A stretch of 47,289 nt of DNA from Scatocola faecipullorum (GCA_018714685.1 DVNC01000010.1:1-47289); one strand, 5' to 3'; counted from the stretch's first letter, positions 31,404 to 40,798 are shown. Made by a program: numbers and translations. The notes: generated from the sequence alone by a model not told the origin.

Positions 31404-34400
31404 CTAGTTCAGCTTATCCAGCGATTTGGCCAGAATGTAATACAATTTGCCGACATCAGCTCCGGAAATGACCGAGAGCAGTATTCCCGAACGTTCGTTG
31501 CCGCGCGCTTTGCTGACCAGCGTTTCAAAATCAGAGAGGTAACGGGTGACCAGGCTGCGAAATTCAAGATTTTCCTCAAATTCCTTACGAATGGCAAGCA
31601 CCTGGTTTTTGGTCATGGCTTTGGCCAGATAACGGACAAAGGCCGATGTATCGCCGTTATAATATTTCTTCCAGATTTCTTCTTCGACCGTCGGGTTAAA
31701 AATACGATTGATGTCAACGGCTACGGTTTCCATTTTTTCAATAATTGCCGAAGCGTCTTTAAGGAAAGTATCCGTCTTCATGGCGTGATAGCTTTTCTCC
31801 AGCTCTTTGAGCTCTTTTTCGGCCTTGGCAGACGTATCGCTCAAAAGTTTCATCTGTTTGGTGTAGAGCTCGCTGAAAGATGCCGTGCTTTGGAGTGCTT
31901 CGCTGCCCCGGCGGCTGAATTCATCGGCATTTTTATTTAACGAGGTCATCACGTCGTTTACCTTTTTCAAGGTATCTTCGGTGGCGGCTATCAAAACGCC
32001 GGACTGTTTAAGGAATACCTCGCCGGAAGAACGGATTTCGTTAGAAATGCGTTCGGCATTGGCGGCGATTTCACCGATTGTGCCGCGCAGCTTATCACCC
32101 GAATTTTCAAAATGCTTGGCGCTCATTGAGGTTGCTTCTTCCAGCTGCAAACTAAGCTCTTTCAGATTTTCACCCAGCCCTTTGACTTTATCGTAGGCAT
32201 TATTGGCGCGTTTGGACAGTTGCATGGAAGTATCGTTCAAAACGGTGTTAAAGGCATCGACCAACTGCTTGGTATCTTCAGAAATTTTAATCATCTTGTC
32301 ACTTTGCTGGTTGATCATACCGCTGATTTCTACTACGCCGGTACTGGCTTCCGCCGTAATCGTATTGAAATCGGCAATATATTTTTCATAATCTTTCATA
32401 ACGCCGCCGACGCGCGCGGTTGAAGAAGTGACGACATCGCCCAGTTCATCGGCCGTCTGGCTGAGCGCCATATTGACCTGTTCAATATTTTTGATTGACG
32501 ATTTGGAGGATTTGGCAATATCTTCCCCGCTCTTTAACAGACGGTCGCCCAGAACGTCAACTTCATAAGCAATTTTTTCCGCATTTTCAAAGACCTTATC
32601 CGTATTGTCTTTAAATTTGGCGTTGATTTCGTTCATTTTCAGGGCAACATCATTGGCTGCATCGGACAAATATTTATACTGCTGAGCCAGAGAGGCTTCG
32701 CCGAGCCGGGTTTGGGTGGCCACGACGTTAACGACATCGGTCAGGCTTTCCTGCTGGTGGCCGAAAGTTTCCTGAATGCCGTCAGCCTGGGCCCGAACCT
32801 TAACCAAGGCGCTTTCCAAGTTCTTTACATGGGTGTCCATCATAACGGAAATAGACTTTCCTTCATCCGCCAGGTCATTGTTTGCGGCTTTTATCTGGCT
32901 GCAATTTTCCAGCAAAACGCCGGAAACCTGCGTGGCTTCGTCCCTGACATCTTTAACAATGCCTTCAAAACGGTCGACGTTGCCGCGGAAGTCTTTATAA
33001 ATAACGTCAAGTTTATCGGCCATTTGCTGTATGATATTTTCAACATCCTGATTCTGCTTGGTAATTGCATCGTTAATTTCACCAAGGCGATCCATTGATT
33101 TGGTGGAGCTGGCAACAACAGTTTCCGCCCGTTTGTTGACGTCTTCTTCCAACAGAGCCATACGCGAGAAAACACGGTCAGCGCTTTGTTCAATGACGGC
33201 AACCTGCTTTTTGAGCGAACTGCCGATGTTGGAAGTGTTTTCGGCAATACGGTCGCAAATGTCAAAGAATTCGTTTTCCTGATGTTTAAACAGCAAGTTA
33301 ATCGTCTCGGCTTTTTCATCCAAAGCCTGAACAACATCAGAAACATAACCGACGGTGTTTTCGGCCACGGAGTTGAGAATGCCCGACTGGGTTTCGAAGG
33401 AAGAGACCAGCTCATTATGGGTCGTGCGCGATTTTTCTACCGCTTCGTTAATACGTTCGCCGTGTTCGTCAAGCAGTGTACTGATTTCGCGGCTGCGTTC
33501 GACGATAGAGGCCGACAGGCTGTCCAGTTTTTCATGCTGGTTATTGAGAATATCTTCAAACTCAATCGCTTTGTTCAGGGTGTTGGAGGTTGAGTTTTCA
33601 AAAGCCTGCGACTGGCTGCGCAGATTGTCATTTAATGCATTGGTGCGGTTGACGACATCTTCCGATGAGCGCAGAGTGGCTTCCATCTGCTCTTTCAGAC
33701 GTTTAACGGCACCGGTTGCCTCTTCGTCGATGATGTTGGAAGCTTTAATCAATTCGTCAATCTGGCGTTTCAACTCGCCTTTGATTTCTTCGATTTTGGT
33801 AACCGAGCCGCTGATATGGCGCTGTTGCTGAGCCAGAGCCGTTTCGGATATTTTGCTTTGCGAAACGACAATGGACGAAGCTTCCGAAAGGTTTTCAGAC
33901 TGCTTTTTCATCATCTCGCCGACTTCGCCAAACTGATTAAGCGCCAAATCCGTCTGATTGCGAATGTTATCCGACTGTTCGGCAATTTCAGTGCCAAGCG
34001 ATTTCAGAGCGCTTTGCAGTTCGGTCGAAATCTGCAAAAGTGCATTATGTCTGTCATCTATTTCGCCGGCAACGGCAGATGTTTTGTTGACGGTTGAATT
34101 ACTCAAATCACCCAGCAGGGCAATTTTTTCTTCAAGCAGCCCGGTAACCGACTGAATGTCGCTGACGGCATTTTCAGTGGCTTTGCTCAGCTGCTGAACT
34201 TCGGTACGGATACTTTCTTCCACGCTGCTCATATCCGAAGCAATCGTTTCGGATATGCCGCTTAATTCGCGAACCTGAATACCAATACTTTCCTCAATGC
34301 CGTTAGCGCGGGCGATGACATTGTCAACTTCCATTCCGACACTTTCGCTGAAGGCATTGAAACGGTCGGAGACCTGTTCGGCCGTTTTTTCAAGCTTGCT

Positions 34401-35396
34401 CAGATGATTCAGCACCGTCTGGCTTTGCAGATTCAGCACCTTATCAATCTGCGCGGCGCCGTTTTCAAGGCTTTTATAAACACTCTGACAGCTATCCAGC
34501 GCATGAGAGGAAATCTGCTCCAGCTTTTGCCCCTGGTTGGCGACCATGGCGCCGACCAGTTCCATATCCTTGCTCAGCTTATTGCTGCTGGTGACGACAA
34601 TTTCATTGGTGCGGAGAATTTTGGCATTGTTGTCATCAAAGATATTTTGCAGCAAACCGGCTGAATCTTTGACGTCTTTGATAACCGGAAGCAGATTGTC
34701 AAGCAATGTTCCGGCATTTTTATGCAGTTCATTGCTGACGGAGACGAATTCCGCGCTTTGTTTGTGAAACTCATCGGTTGCGGCAATCGTTTTTTCGTTG
34801 ATATAATCGAAACTGGTAATCAGTGTTTTAACGCCTTCCGTCAGTTCACCGATAGTTTTGCTGGAATAATTATCCAAAACGCCGACCAATTTGGCGAAGT
34901 CGTTGACGTGAGCACCCAATTCCTCCTTAATGCGGGCGGTTTGCAGGGTTGCTTCTTTGGTAGCCTGTTGCAGTTCAACCGTTTGGGCCCGCAAGGCTTC
35001 CGCCATGGCTTTGGCCGTGCCGGCGCCGCCGTCTTCGGGATAGACCAGCTGGTTCAGATAGGCCCGGAGAAATCTGGCTTCGTTTTTGAAATTCGTTCCC
35101 CGGTCAATATAGGCCATAACCACCCAGATAATTGCCAAAGGCAGCGTGACACCGGCCAAAAATGCACCAAATTCGTCCGGCATCATCAAAAACAGATTGG
35201 ACCAGCCGAAAAACTGGCTGATATAAATTAAAACAATTCCGAACCAGATGATACTGACCCAAATCATCAGCCGATGCAGGTTATTGGCCAGCCAGTTCGG
35301 CGTTTCATTTTCCTCGATATAGCTGGTTTTGCCGTTTTCGGACATAAAATTAGGCAAAGCATTTGAATTTTGCTGGTTTTTGGTTGGCTCTGACAT
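31404..35396 (-). CDS. Giant membrane-anchored coiled-coil protein (TipN-like layout)
   Basis: 1330 residues. Two membrane segments near the N-terminus (about 42-62 and 76-97) are followed by about 1100 residues of almost unbroken heptad-type coiled coil, rich in Ser, Asn, Gln and Glu, with repeated motifs such as SQSKISETALAQQQRHIS and ATQTRLGEASLAQQYKYLS. A compact C-terminal domain (about 1205-1330: VDINRIFNPTVEEEIWKKYY, LVTRYLSDFETLV, SGADVGKLYYILAKSL) looks conserved. There is no HAMP domain, so it is not a chemoreceptor. The layout matches alphaproteobacterial apolipoprotein-like proteins and TipN, which marks a cell pole; the role here is inference. Confidence 0.75.
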   Translation of the reverse strand: MSEPTKNQQNSNALPNFMSENGKTSYIEENETPNWLANNLHRLMIWVSIIWFGIVLIYISQFFGWSNLFLMMPDEFGAFLAGVTLPLAIIWVVMAYIDRGTNFKNEARFLRAYLNQLVYPEDGGAGTAKAMAEALRAQTVELQQATKEATLQTARIKEELGAHVNDFAKLVGVLDNYSSKTIGELTEGVKTLITSFDYINEKTIAATDEFHKQSAEFVSVSNELHKNAGTLLDNLLPVIKDVKDSAGLLQNIFDDNNAKILRTNEIVVTSSNKLSKDMELVGAMVANQGQKLEQISSHALDSCQSVYKSLENGAAQIDKVLNLQSQTVLNHLSKLEKTAEQVSDRFNAFSESVGMEVDNVIARANGIEESIGIQVRELSGISETIASDMSSVEESIRTEVQQLSKATENAVSDIQSVTGLLEEKIALLGDLSNSTVNKTSAVAGEIDDRHNALLQISTELQSALKSLGTEIAEQSDNIRNQTDLALNQFGEVGEMMKKQSENLSEASSIVVSQSKISETALAQQQRHISGSVTKIEEIKGELKRQIDELIKASNIIDEEATGAVKRLKEQMEATLRSSEDVVNRTNALNDNLRSQSQAFENSTSNTLNKAIEFEDILNNQHEKLDSLSASIVERSREISTLLDEHGERINEAVEKSRTTHNELVSSFETQSGILNSVAENTVGYVSDVVQALDEKAETINLLFKHQENEFFDICDRIAENTSNIGSSLKKQVAVIEQSADRVFSRMALLEEDVNKRAETVVASSTKSMDRLGEINDAITKQNQDVENIIQQMADKLDVIYKDFRGNVDRFEGIVKDVRDEATQVSGVLLENCSQIKAANNDLADEGKSISVMMDTHVKNLESALVKVRAQADGIQETFGHQQESLTDVVNVVATQTRLGEASLAQQYKYLSDAANDVALKMNEINAKFKDNTDKVFENAEKIAYEVDVLGDRLLKSGEDIAKSSKSSIKNIEQVNMALSQTADELGDVVTSSTARVGGVMKDYEKYIADFNTITAEASTGVVEISGMINQQSDKMIKISEDTKQLVDAFNTVLNDTSMQLSKRANNAYDKVKGLGENLKELSLQLEEATSMSAKHFENSGDKLRGTIGEIAANAERISNEIRSSGEVFLKQSGVLIAATEDTLKKVNDVMTSLNKNADEFSRRGSEALQSTASFSELYTKQMKLLSDTSAKAEKELKELEKSYHAMKTDTFLKDASAIIEKMETVAVDINRIFNPTVEEEIWKKYYNGDTSAFVRYLAKAMTKNQVLAIRKEFEENLEFRSLVTRYLSDFETLVSKARGNERSGILLSVISGADVGKLYYILAKSLDKLN

Positions 35397-35444
35397 TTTG
35401 GTCTTCCCCGGGACTGAATCTGATCATGTTTATAAACTGGGGCA

Positions 35445-35472
35445 ATTATAGCAATTATTTTTGATTTGAAAA
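35445..35472 (-). promoter_or_regulatory. Promoter of the giant coiled-coil gene
   Basis: On the minus strand a perfect -10 TATAAT (35445-35450) and TTTTCA (35467-35472) as -35, with a 16-base spacer, about 50 bases before the ATG at 35396. Confidence 0.6.
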
Positions 35473-35494
35473 CCTTAAACCTGCACTTAAACAC

Positions 35495-35503
35495 TTATCC
35501 ACA
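35495..35503 (+). promoter_or_regulatory. Perfect-consensus DnaA box
   Basis: TTATCCACA matches the DnaA-box consensus exactly. It lies in the short gap upstream of the giant coiled-coil gene, about 23 bases upstream of its predicted -35. A single box could affect this promoter in step with DNA replication, or be a chance match. Confidence 0.4.
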
Positions 35504-35516
35504 GGGCGGCGAAAGT

Positions 35517-35696
35517 TCAGGATTGTTCCGCTTTACGCAAAACATATTTTAATTTGTTTAAAGCCTGAAATTTCATCTGATCTTCCGAGAGGCCTGCCGG
35601 AACGACAACCGAAGCTTCAATGGCTGTTTCCGGCTCAATGGCCGTAACTTTGACATAAGCGCCCTGGCGAAAAAACTCAAACAATATCTCACTCAT
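35517..35696 (-). CDS. Small DUF6898-like protein
   Basis: A 59-residue frame, MSEILFEFFRQGAYVKVTAI to LRKAEQS. It fits the short alphaproteobacterial DUF6898 family (pattern LFEFxRxGxxVKVTAID ... EVxIVxPAG ... ALxKLxYVL): here VKVTAIEPET, SVVVPAG and LNKLKYVLRKA. No membrane segment or signal. The function is unknown. The ATG overlaps the end of the preceding 682-residue gene by 8 bases, so it is translationally coupled to it. Easily missed because it is so short. Confidence 0.75.
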   Translation of the reverse strand: MSEILFEFFRQGAYVKVTAIEPETAIEASVVVPAGLSEDQMKFQALNKLKYVLRKAEQS

Positions 35697-37737
35697 AATG
35701 ACGGGTATCCTTTATAAAATTGGCGGGTTTCTTCGGTTCTGCTACCTGAAAGACAGCAGAATTTTCCGACATAATATAGCTTTTCAATTCTTCAACCAGC
35801 TCTTTCTGCTTTGATTTGTCTTCCTTATAGCGCTGATTGGCCGCCATAATCTTTTCATTGAATGCGTTTCTTTCGGCATCGTTCATATTTCGACTGTAGA
35901 GTTCGGTGTAGGCAACATAGTCGGAACCTCTTCCCCTTAAGACGGCCGCTTTAACATACTCGTTCAGTTGTTTTTTCATTTCTCTGACGCAAATTTGTTC
36001 CAGTCTGATTTTGGCTTCCGTACTCAACCCGGCATATAAATCATGGGAATCATCCCGGGCACGACGCGATTTCTCCAATTCAATGACATCATAAAAATCA
36101 CGGGCTGTACTGATTTTGGCCGATATCCGGCGGCTGAACTCTGCCTGCAGCGGTTGGCGCTCTTTCTCATCATAACGGCGGCAATAGTCATAGAGGCGGA
36201 TATTTTCTCTTAAAGACGTTTTATCCGAAAAAATCATCCGTTCAAGCAGTGTCTGTGTCCGCCTTTTCCGAAGCGGATCGGAAATATGGGCGCTTTTCAA
36301 ATACAGGGGCAAAAGCGTATAAACGAACTGTACATCCGACTGAATTTTATCCAGTATCGGCATTATTTGCGGAATATCGTCGGCGGCAAGTTTTTCCGCA
36401 CAGATTGCCGGCGGCAGGCGGCGGGAATTTTTGGGGACAAAGCAGTCAACAATATCATAGCGCCCGTTCTGCGCCGCCTGTTCAATCGTTTTGTTCAGCA
36501 GACGCGAAGGCAGCAGCAACAATCTGTTTTTCTTTTCAAAAGCGGCAATGTAATCTTGCATTTGTTTGATTTCGGCAATATTTCCCCGTCCTATCAGTTT
36601 TTCAAAGGGCGTTGTTCCCTTTTCATTACGGCGCAACAGCAACTCAGCCGTCGGCAGCTGTCTGAAATCACAAGCCATACCGGCGTTTAACATTTGTTGA
36701 AGCTTTTCCACTGCATCGGCGATGAGAACTTTCTGCCGCCGGTATTTCTGCCGATATTTGCGGCCGGAGGCTTCAGCCCGGCGGATGTTGTCATCTTCGC
36801 CGGACAGACCGTTAAATAAGTCAGCGGAGACGGGAGTTTCCAAAGCCTTTTGAAGCATCCGGTGCGAAAACAGCAATACCTGTTCGGACGCAGCCGTCCG
36901 CTGCTGACGATTGATTTTCAAGTCGAAATAAATTGATCCCAGATGTTCATCCGGAGCCGCACCGTCGATTTCATCAATCTGCGGCTGATAAATATTATGC
37001 AAAACAAGAATGTGCTCGTTAGATGATGCCGGGAATAATGCGGCTTCATCAGGTTTTAACCGGGCCGACTGGATAAAACGGCTCAGAGAGCCCAGCCGCC
37101 AGTTCATAACCGCCTGCCCGTCGGCCTGCGACATAATATGCAAAGCCGAAGTCTGCGTCTGCTCCAAAGGCATGGATGAACAGACGTTAAAACTGAAAAT
37201 CTGTTTCAGCAAAAAGCTCTGCTCTCCGGTATCGTAACCGAGTTTTCGCATTGACCAGCGGAGTTTGTCTTCGATGGCAAACAAAACCGTGCTGCCGTGG
37301 CAGTGAGTAACGATTGTTGTTGCTCTGAGATATCGGGCCGCATCATGCAGCGGCATTTTTTCCCTGCCTTCACGGATGGAAATCAGAGGCAGTATCTGCT
37401 CCTGATAAAAAGTGTCCAGATAGGGTTGCGGTTCACGCCCTAAAGGATAGCGTGCGTCATCAAGCTGATTGACTCCGGCCTTCTGATGCAGCCGGTGTAC
37501 CGCACAAGAAGAGTTGTCTTTGTAGTAAATCGAATAAATTTCCGGTGCATTTGTTTTTCCGAATACCTGAGAAACGGCTTTGCAGAAACCGTTGGCCTGT
37601 TCTGCCGTTTCAGTGCCGTCTCCGGGAAAAATCAGAATCTTCGGGACTGCCGTTTTCAACACTGCCGGGCATTCCAACTCCCGCCAATGGTATTCGACAG
37701 CCAAGTCCCTGACACCGAATCCGATAAATTCATCCAT
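35689..37737 (-). CDS. Uncharacterised 682-residue protein, hydrolase-like N-terminus and ankyrin-like repeats
   Basis: I do not recognise it as a whole. Residues 32-250 look like an alpha/beta hydrolase: KILIFPGDGTE at 33-43 (oxyanion-type loop) and TIVTHCHGSTVLFAIED at 141-157, an elbow-like motif where Cys146 stands where Ser is usual; His247 in ILVLHNIYQP could complete a triad. Two ankyrin-like units follow at about 373-399 (GTTPFEKLIGRGNIAEIKQM) and 413-435 (KTIEQAAQNGRYDIVDC). The last 200 residues are charged and helical. No signal peptide. It has its own promoter (37771-37799). A secreted effector or a toxin-like enzyme is possible but unproven. Confidence 0.6.
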   Translation of the reverse strand: MDEFIGFGVRDLAVEYHWRELECPAVLKTAVPKILIFPGDGTETAEQANGFCKAVSQVFGKTNAPEIYSIYYKDNSSCAVHRLHQKAGVNQLDDARYPLGREPQPYLDTFYQEQILPLISIREGREKMPLHDAARYLRATTIVTHCHGSTVLFAIEDKLRWSMRKLGYDTGEQSFLLKQIFSFNVCSSMPLEQTQTSALHIMSQADGQAVMNWRLGSLSRFIQSARLKPDEAALFPASSNEHILVLHNIYQPQIDEIDGAAPDEHLGSIYFDLKINRQQRTAASEQVLLFSHRMLQKALETPVSADLFNGLSGEDDNIRRAEASGRKYRQKYRRQKVLIADAVEKLQQMLNAGMACDFRQLPTAELLLRRNEKGTTPFEKLIGRGNIAEIKQMQDYIAAFEKKNRLLLLPSRLLNKTIEQAAQNGRYDIVDCFVPKNSRRLPPAICAEKLAADDIPQIMPILDKIQSDVQFVYTLLPLYLKSAHISDPLRKRRTQTLLERMIFSDKTSLRENIRLYDYCRRYDEKERQPLQAEFSRRISAKISTARDFYDVIELEKSRRARDDSHDLYAGLSTEAKIRLEQICVREMKKQLNEYVKAAVLRGRGSDYVAYTELYSRNMNDAERNAFNEKIMAANQRYKEDKSKQKELVEELKSYIMSENSAVFQVAEPKKPANFIKDTRHYE

Positions 37738-37770
37738 ATCGCTTAACCCTAACTGTCTTTATCTTCTGTT

Positions 37771-37799
37771 ATAATAAACGATATTTAAGATTAAGTAAA
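37771..37799 (-). promoter_or_regulatory. Promoter of the 682-residue unknown gene
   Basis: On the minus strand -35 TTTACT (37794-37799) and -10 TATTAT (37771-37776) with a 17-base spacer, about 30 bases before the ATG at 37737. It falls in the short gap after parC. Confidence 0.55.
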
Positions 37800-37819
37800 C
37801 TTATTCTGTCTAAAAAAGT

Positions 37820-40045
37820 CTATTTGAAAAACTTATTGGTTTTCAGAAAGCCGAAAGGCACCAGCTTGCCGACCTGCCCCCGATGCCCCAGCCAGCCGAG
37901 CAATTCGGTTTCGGTTTTGGTGCAGCTGTTTTTTTCAAAGGTAAAGCCGTCCGCTTCATTGAAAATCTGCATATCCGACAGGCCGCCGTCTTTATATTTT
38001 TGCAGAGTTACGCCGCGGCCGCGCGCCATGGTCGGAATTTCTTCGATTTTGAAAATCAGCATTTTCCGGTTGTCACCGACAACGGCAATCATATCCCCGG
38101 TAATTTTACGGCAGAAAGAGGCCGTTTCACCTTCGGCCATATTCATAATTTTGCGGCCGTTGCGGGTCTGGGCTATCAGGTGATTTTCATCAACGACAAA
38201 ACCCTTGCCGGAATTAGATGCAATGACATAGGAAGCCTTCGGTTCAAAGACAAACATTTCACAGATATTGTCATTGATGCCCAAATCAACCATCAAACGC
38301 AGCGGCTGGCCGAAACCGCGGCCGCTTGGAATTTCATTGCCCGAGATGTTGAAGAATTTTCCCGAAGTGTCAAAGAGAATGATTTTGTCCGTCGTTTGGG
38401 CATGAATAGCACATTGCAGCGCGTCGTCATCTTTAAATTTGAAATCGTCATTCAAATTGACATGGCCTTTGACGCAGCGTATCCAGCCTTTTTGGGATAA
38501 AATGACGGTTATCGGTTCTTTTTCAACCAGAATTTCGACCGGCACTTCAATTTCTTCCGAAACTTCGCTGAATTCGGTGCGGCGTTTGCCAAGCGCTGTT
38601 TTTTTGCCGAATTTTTCACGAATGGCTTTAATTTCCTCGCCGAGTGCCGCCCAGCGTTTATTCTCGTCACTCAAGAGGGCTTCCAGTTCGGCTTTTTCGT
38701 TTTCCAACTCTTCATATTCGCCGCGGATTTCCTTTTCCTCAAGTTTGCGCAGGCTGCGCAGTTTCATATTGAGGATAGCCTCGGCCTGATTTTCGGTCAG
38801 GCTGAACTTTTTCATCATTTCCGCTTTGGGATCGTCTTCTTCGCGGATAATACGAATGATTTCATCCAGATTGAGAAAAGCAATCAGATATCCCGACAAT
38901 ATCTCCAGACGGGCATTAATCTTATCCAGACGGAAGCGGGCACGGCGCTGCAAAACGATGTGGCGGTGGTTCAAAAACTCGCGCAGAACTTCCTTAATCG
39001 ACATAACGCGGGGCACGCCGTCAGAATCCAACACGTTCATGTTCATACTGAAACGGATTTCCAATTCCGTCTGTTTAAACAGGTGCTCCATCAGCAGATT
39101 GGCGTCCACCGTCCGGCTTTTGGGTTCCAAAACAATACGGACATCATGGGTGGATTCATCGCGAACATCGCTCAGCATCGGCAGTTTTTTGTCATTCAGA
39201 AGCTGGGCAATTTTCTCAATTAATTTAGATTTTACAACTTGATAAGGAATTTCCTTAATAATAATCTGATACTGGCCCTTGCCTAAGTCTTCCGTTTCCC
39301 ATTTGGCACGGATACGGAAAAAGCCTTTACCCTGCGTATAGTTGTTCAGAATGGTGTTGAAACTGTCAATAATCACGCCGCCGGTCGGAAAATCAGGGCC
39401 TTTAATGCGGCGAACCAGCGGTTCGATTTCGCAATCGGGCTTTTCTATCAGGTAGAGCAGCGCATCGCAGACTTCACTGAGGTTATGCGGCGGGATGTTG
39501 GTAGCCATACCGACGGCAATACCCGTCGAGCCGTTGCAGAGCAGATTGGGCACCATAGAAGGCATAACCACCGGTTCGGATTCTTCGCCGTCATATGTTT
39601 CGCGAAAATCAACGGCATTGTCGTTCAGGCCTTCCATCAGCGCCATGGCAAATTCGGTCAGGCGGGCTTCGGTATAACGCATGGCTGCGGCGCCGTCTCC
39701 GTCAATATTGCCAAAGTTTCCCTGCCCGTCAACCAGCGGATAACGAACGGAAAAGTCCTGAGCCAGGCGAACCATTGCCCCGTAAACGGCAATGTCGCCG
39801 TGAGGGTGATATTTACCGATGACGTCACCGACAACACGGGCACATTTCTTAAAGCCTGACTTGGGATCCAAATGCAACTGGCGCATAGCGTAAAGCAACC
39901 GGCGATGAACCGGTTTCAATCCGTCACGGACGTCCGGCAGAGAACGGGAAACGATGGTTGACATTGCATAAGACAAATAGCGGGAGCTCAATTCTTCCGC
40001 AAGATGAACGTCTTTGATTTTTTCTTCGCCGGCAGTGTTATCCAT
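37820..40045 (-). CDS. parC: DNA topoisomerase IV subunit A
   Basis: 741 residues with the type IIA fold: DVRDGLKPVHRRLLYAM, VVGDVIGKYHPHGDIAVYGAM (quinolone region), catalytic Tyr124 in AAAMRYTEARL, and LLCNGSTGIAVGMATNIPPHN. After the coiled-coil tower (EILSGYLIAFLNLDEIIRIIREEDD) a degenerate beta-pinwheel follows, without the GyrA box, so ParC rather than GyrA. It decatenates daughter chromosomes with ParE (not in the window). At the positions of E. coli Ser80 and Glu84 it has Ile85 and Gly89. It starts 15 bases after recO stops. Confidence 0.92.
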   Translation of the reverse strand: MDNTAGEEKIKDVHLAEELSSRYLSYAMSTIVSRSLPDVRDGLKPVHRRLLYAMRQLHLDPKSGFKKCARVVGDVIGKYHPHGDIAVYGAMVRLAQDFSVRYPLVDGQGNFGNIDGDGAAAMRYTEARLTEFAMALMEGLNDNAVDFRETYDGEESEPVVMPSMVPNLLCNGSTGIAVGMATNIPPHNLSEVCDALLYLIEKPDCEIEPLVRRIKGPDFPTGGVIIDSFNTILNNYTQGKGFFRIRAKWETEDLGKGQYQIIIKEIPYQVVKSKLIEKIAQLLNDKKLPMLSDVRDESTHDVRIVLEPKSRTVDANLLMEHLFKQTELEIRFSMNMNVLDSDGVPRVMSIKEVLREFLNHRHIVLQRRARFRLDKINARLEILSGYLIAFLNLDEIIRIIREEDDPKAEMMKKFSLTENQAEAILNMKLRSLRKLEEKEIRGEYEELENEKAELEALLSDENKRWAALGEEIKAIREKFGKKTALGKRRTEFSEVSEEIEVPVEILVEKEPITVILSQKGWIRCVKGHVNLNDDFKFKDDDALQCAIHAQTTDKIILFDTSGKFFNISGNEIPSGRGFGQPLRLMVDLGINDNICEMFVFEPKASYVIASNSGKGFVVDENHLIAQTRNGRKIMNMAEGETASFCRKITGDMIAVVGDNRKMLIFKIEEIPTMARGRGVTLQKYKDGGLSDMQIFNEADGFTFEKNSCTKTETELLGWLGHRGQVGKLVPFGFLKTNKFFK

Positions 40046-40060
40046 AATTTTTCCTGTTAT

Positions 40061-40786
40061 TTAATAGCTGGTCAGACCTAAATTCGAGAGCAAACTAGCA
40101 CGGTTTTCGGGGAATTTCAAGCCGTGAGTTTGAAAAAAGTTTTTGCGGAGGAAAAAACCGGTCATTTTCAGCAAATCACAGATTTCCCGCTCTTCCGGAT
40201 GATATTTCTGCCCGACGATAAATGCCGGATAGGCAAACAAACGGTCTTTATAGGGTTCTCCGGCTTCCGCGCAAACGGCTTTGCCGGTTTTGGGCGAAAC
40301 ATAGCGCAGGTTTTCCGTGGTTCCGGTGGCCGAGCACTCGCTTAAATCCAGCCCTATTCCAAGATATTCAAGCAAATAAAATTCAAAGTAAGAATAATGC
40401 ACTATCCAGTTTTCTTCATCTATAAGATTAAAAAAACTGTCAACATAATAAAAAAAGCGTTCGAGATTATCGCCTTCCGGCAGTGCTTCATTGCAAAGCG
40501 AGCAGAGAGAAGCCAAGGCCGCCAGTTTTCGCGCATCGTTCATAAAATTGACCGCCGCGGGTGAGAGCAGTTCAACACGAAAGCTCCACATATTCTCTTC
40601 CAGGCGGGCATAAGCATCAACGGAAACCCGGTTACCCAACTGATAAACACCGAGATTTTTCTTGGTCAGGCAATTTTTGACATAGCCGACCAATTTGCCG
40701 TGATGACGCGTCAACACGGTGAGAATTAAAGATTTCTCACCGTGCCGCCGTAAATTGATGATATAGCCTTCATCCTGAAACTGCAA
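40061..40786 (-). CDS. recO: DNA repair protein RecO
   Basis: 241 residues. The opening (TTG)QFQDEGYIINLRRHGEKS aligns with the ME-W-RDEG start of RecO in related bacteria, which supports the TTG start; no in-frame ATG lies between it and the kdsA stop. An OB-fold domain is followed by a helical domain and ENLRYVSPKTGKAVCAEAGEPY, the alphaproteobacterial form of the RecO C-terminal region. RecO loads RecA onto SSB-coated DNA with RecR. It lies 12 bases after kdsA and before parC, as one transcription unit. Confidence 0.9.
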   Translation of the reverse strand: MQFQDEGYIINLRRHGEKSLILTVLTRHHGKLVGYVKNCLTKKNLGVYQLGNRVSVDAYARLEENMWSFRVELLSPAAVNFMNDARKLAALASLCSLCNEALPEGDNLERFFYYVDSFFNLIDEENWIVHYSYFEFYLLEYLGIGLDLSECSATGTTENLRYVSPKTGKAVCAEAGEPYKDRLFAYPAFIVGQKYHPEEREICDLLKMTGFFLRKNFFQTHGLKFPENRASLLSNLGLTSY

Positions 40787-40798
40787 TAATTTCAGCCT

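Noticed and set aside
31404..35396. Methyl-accepting chemotaxis protein
   Set aside because: There is no sensor domain, HAMP domain or conserved signalling hairpin; only the coiled-coil pattern is shared.
35397..35516. Replication origin at the DnaA box
   Set aside because: Only one box is present, without a cluster, AT-rich unwinding repeats or dnaA, dnaN or hemE neighbours.
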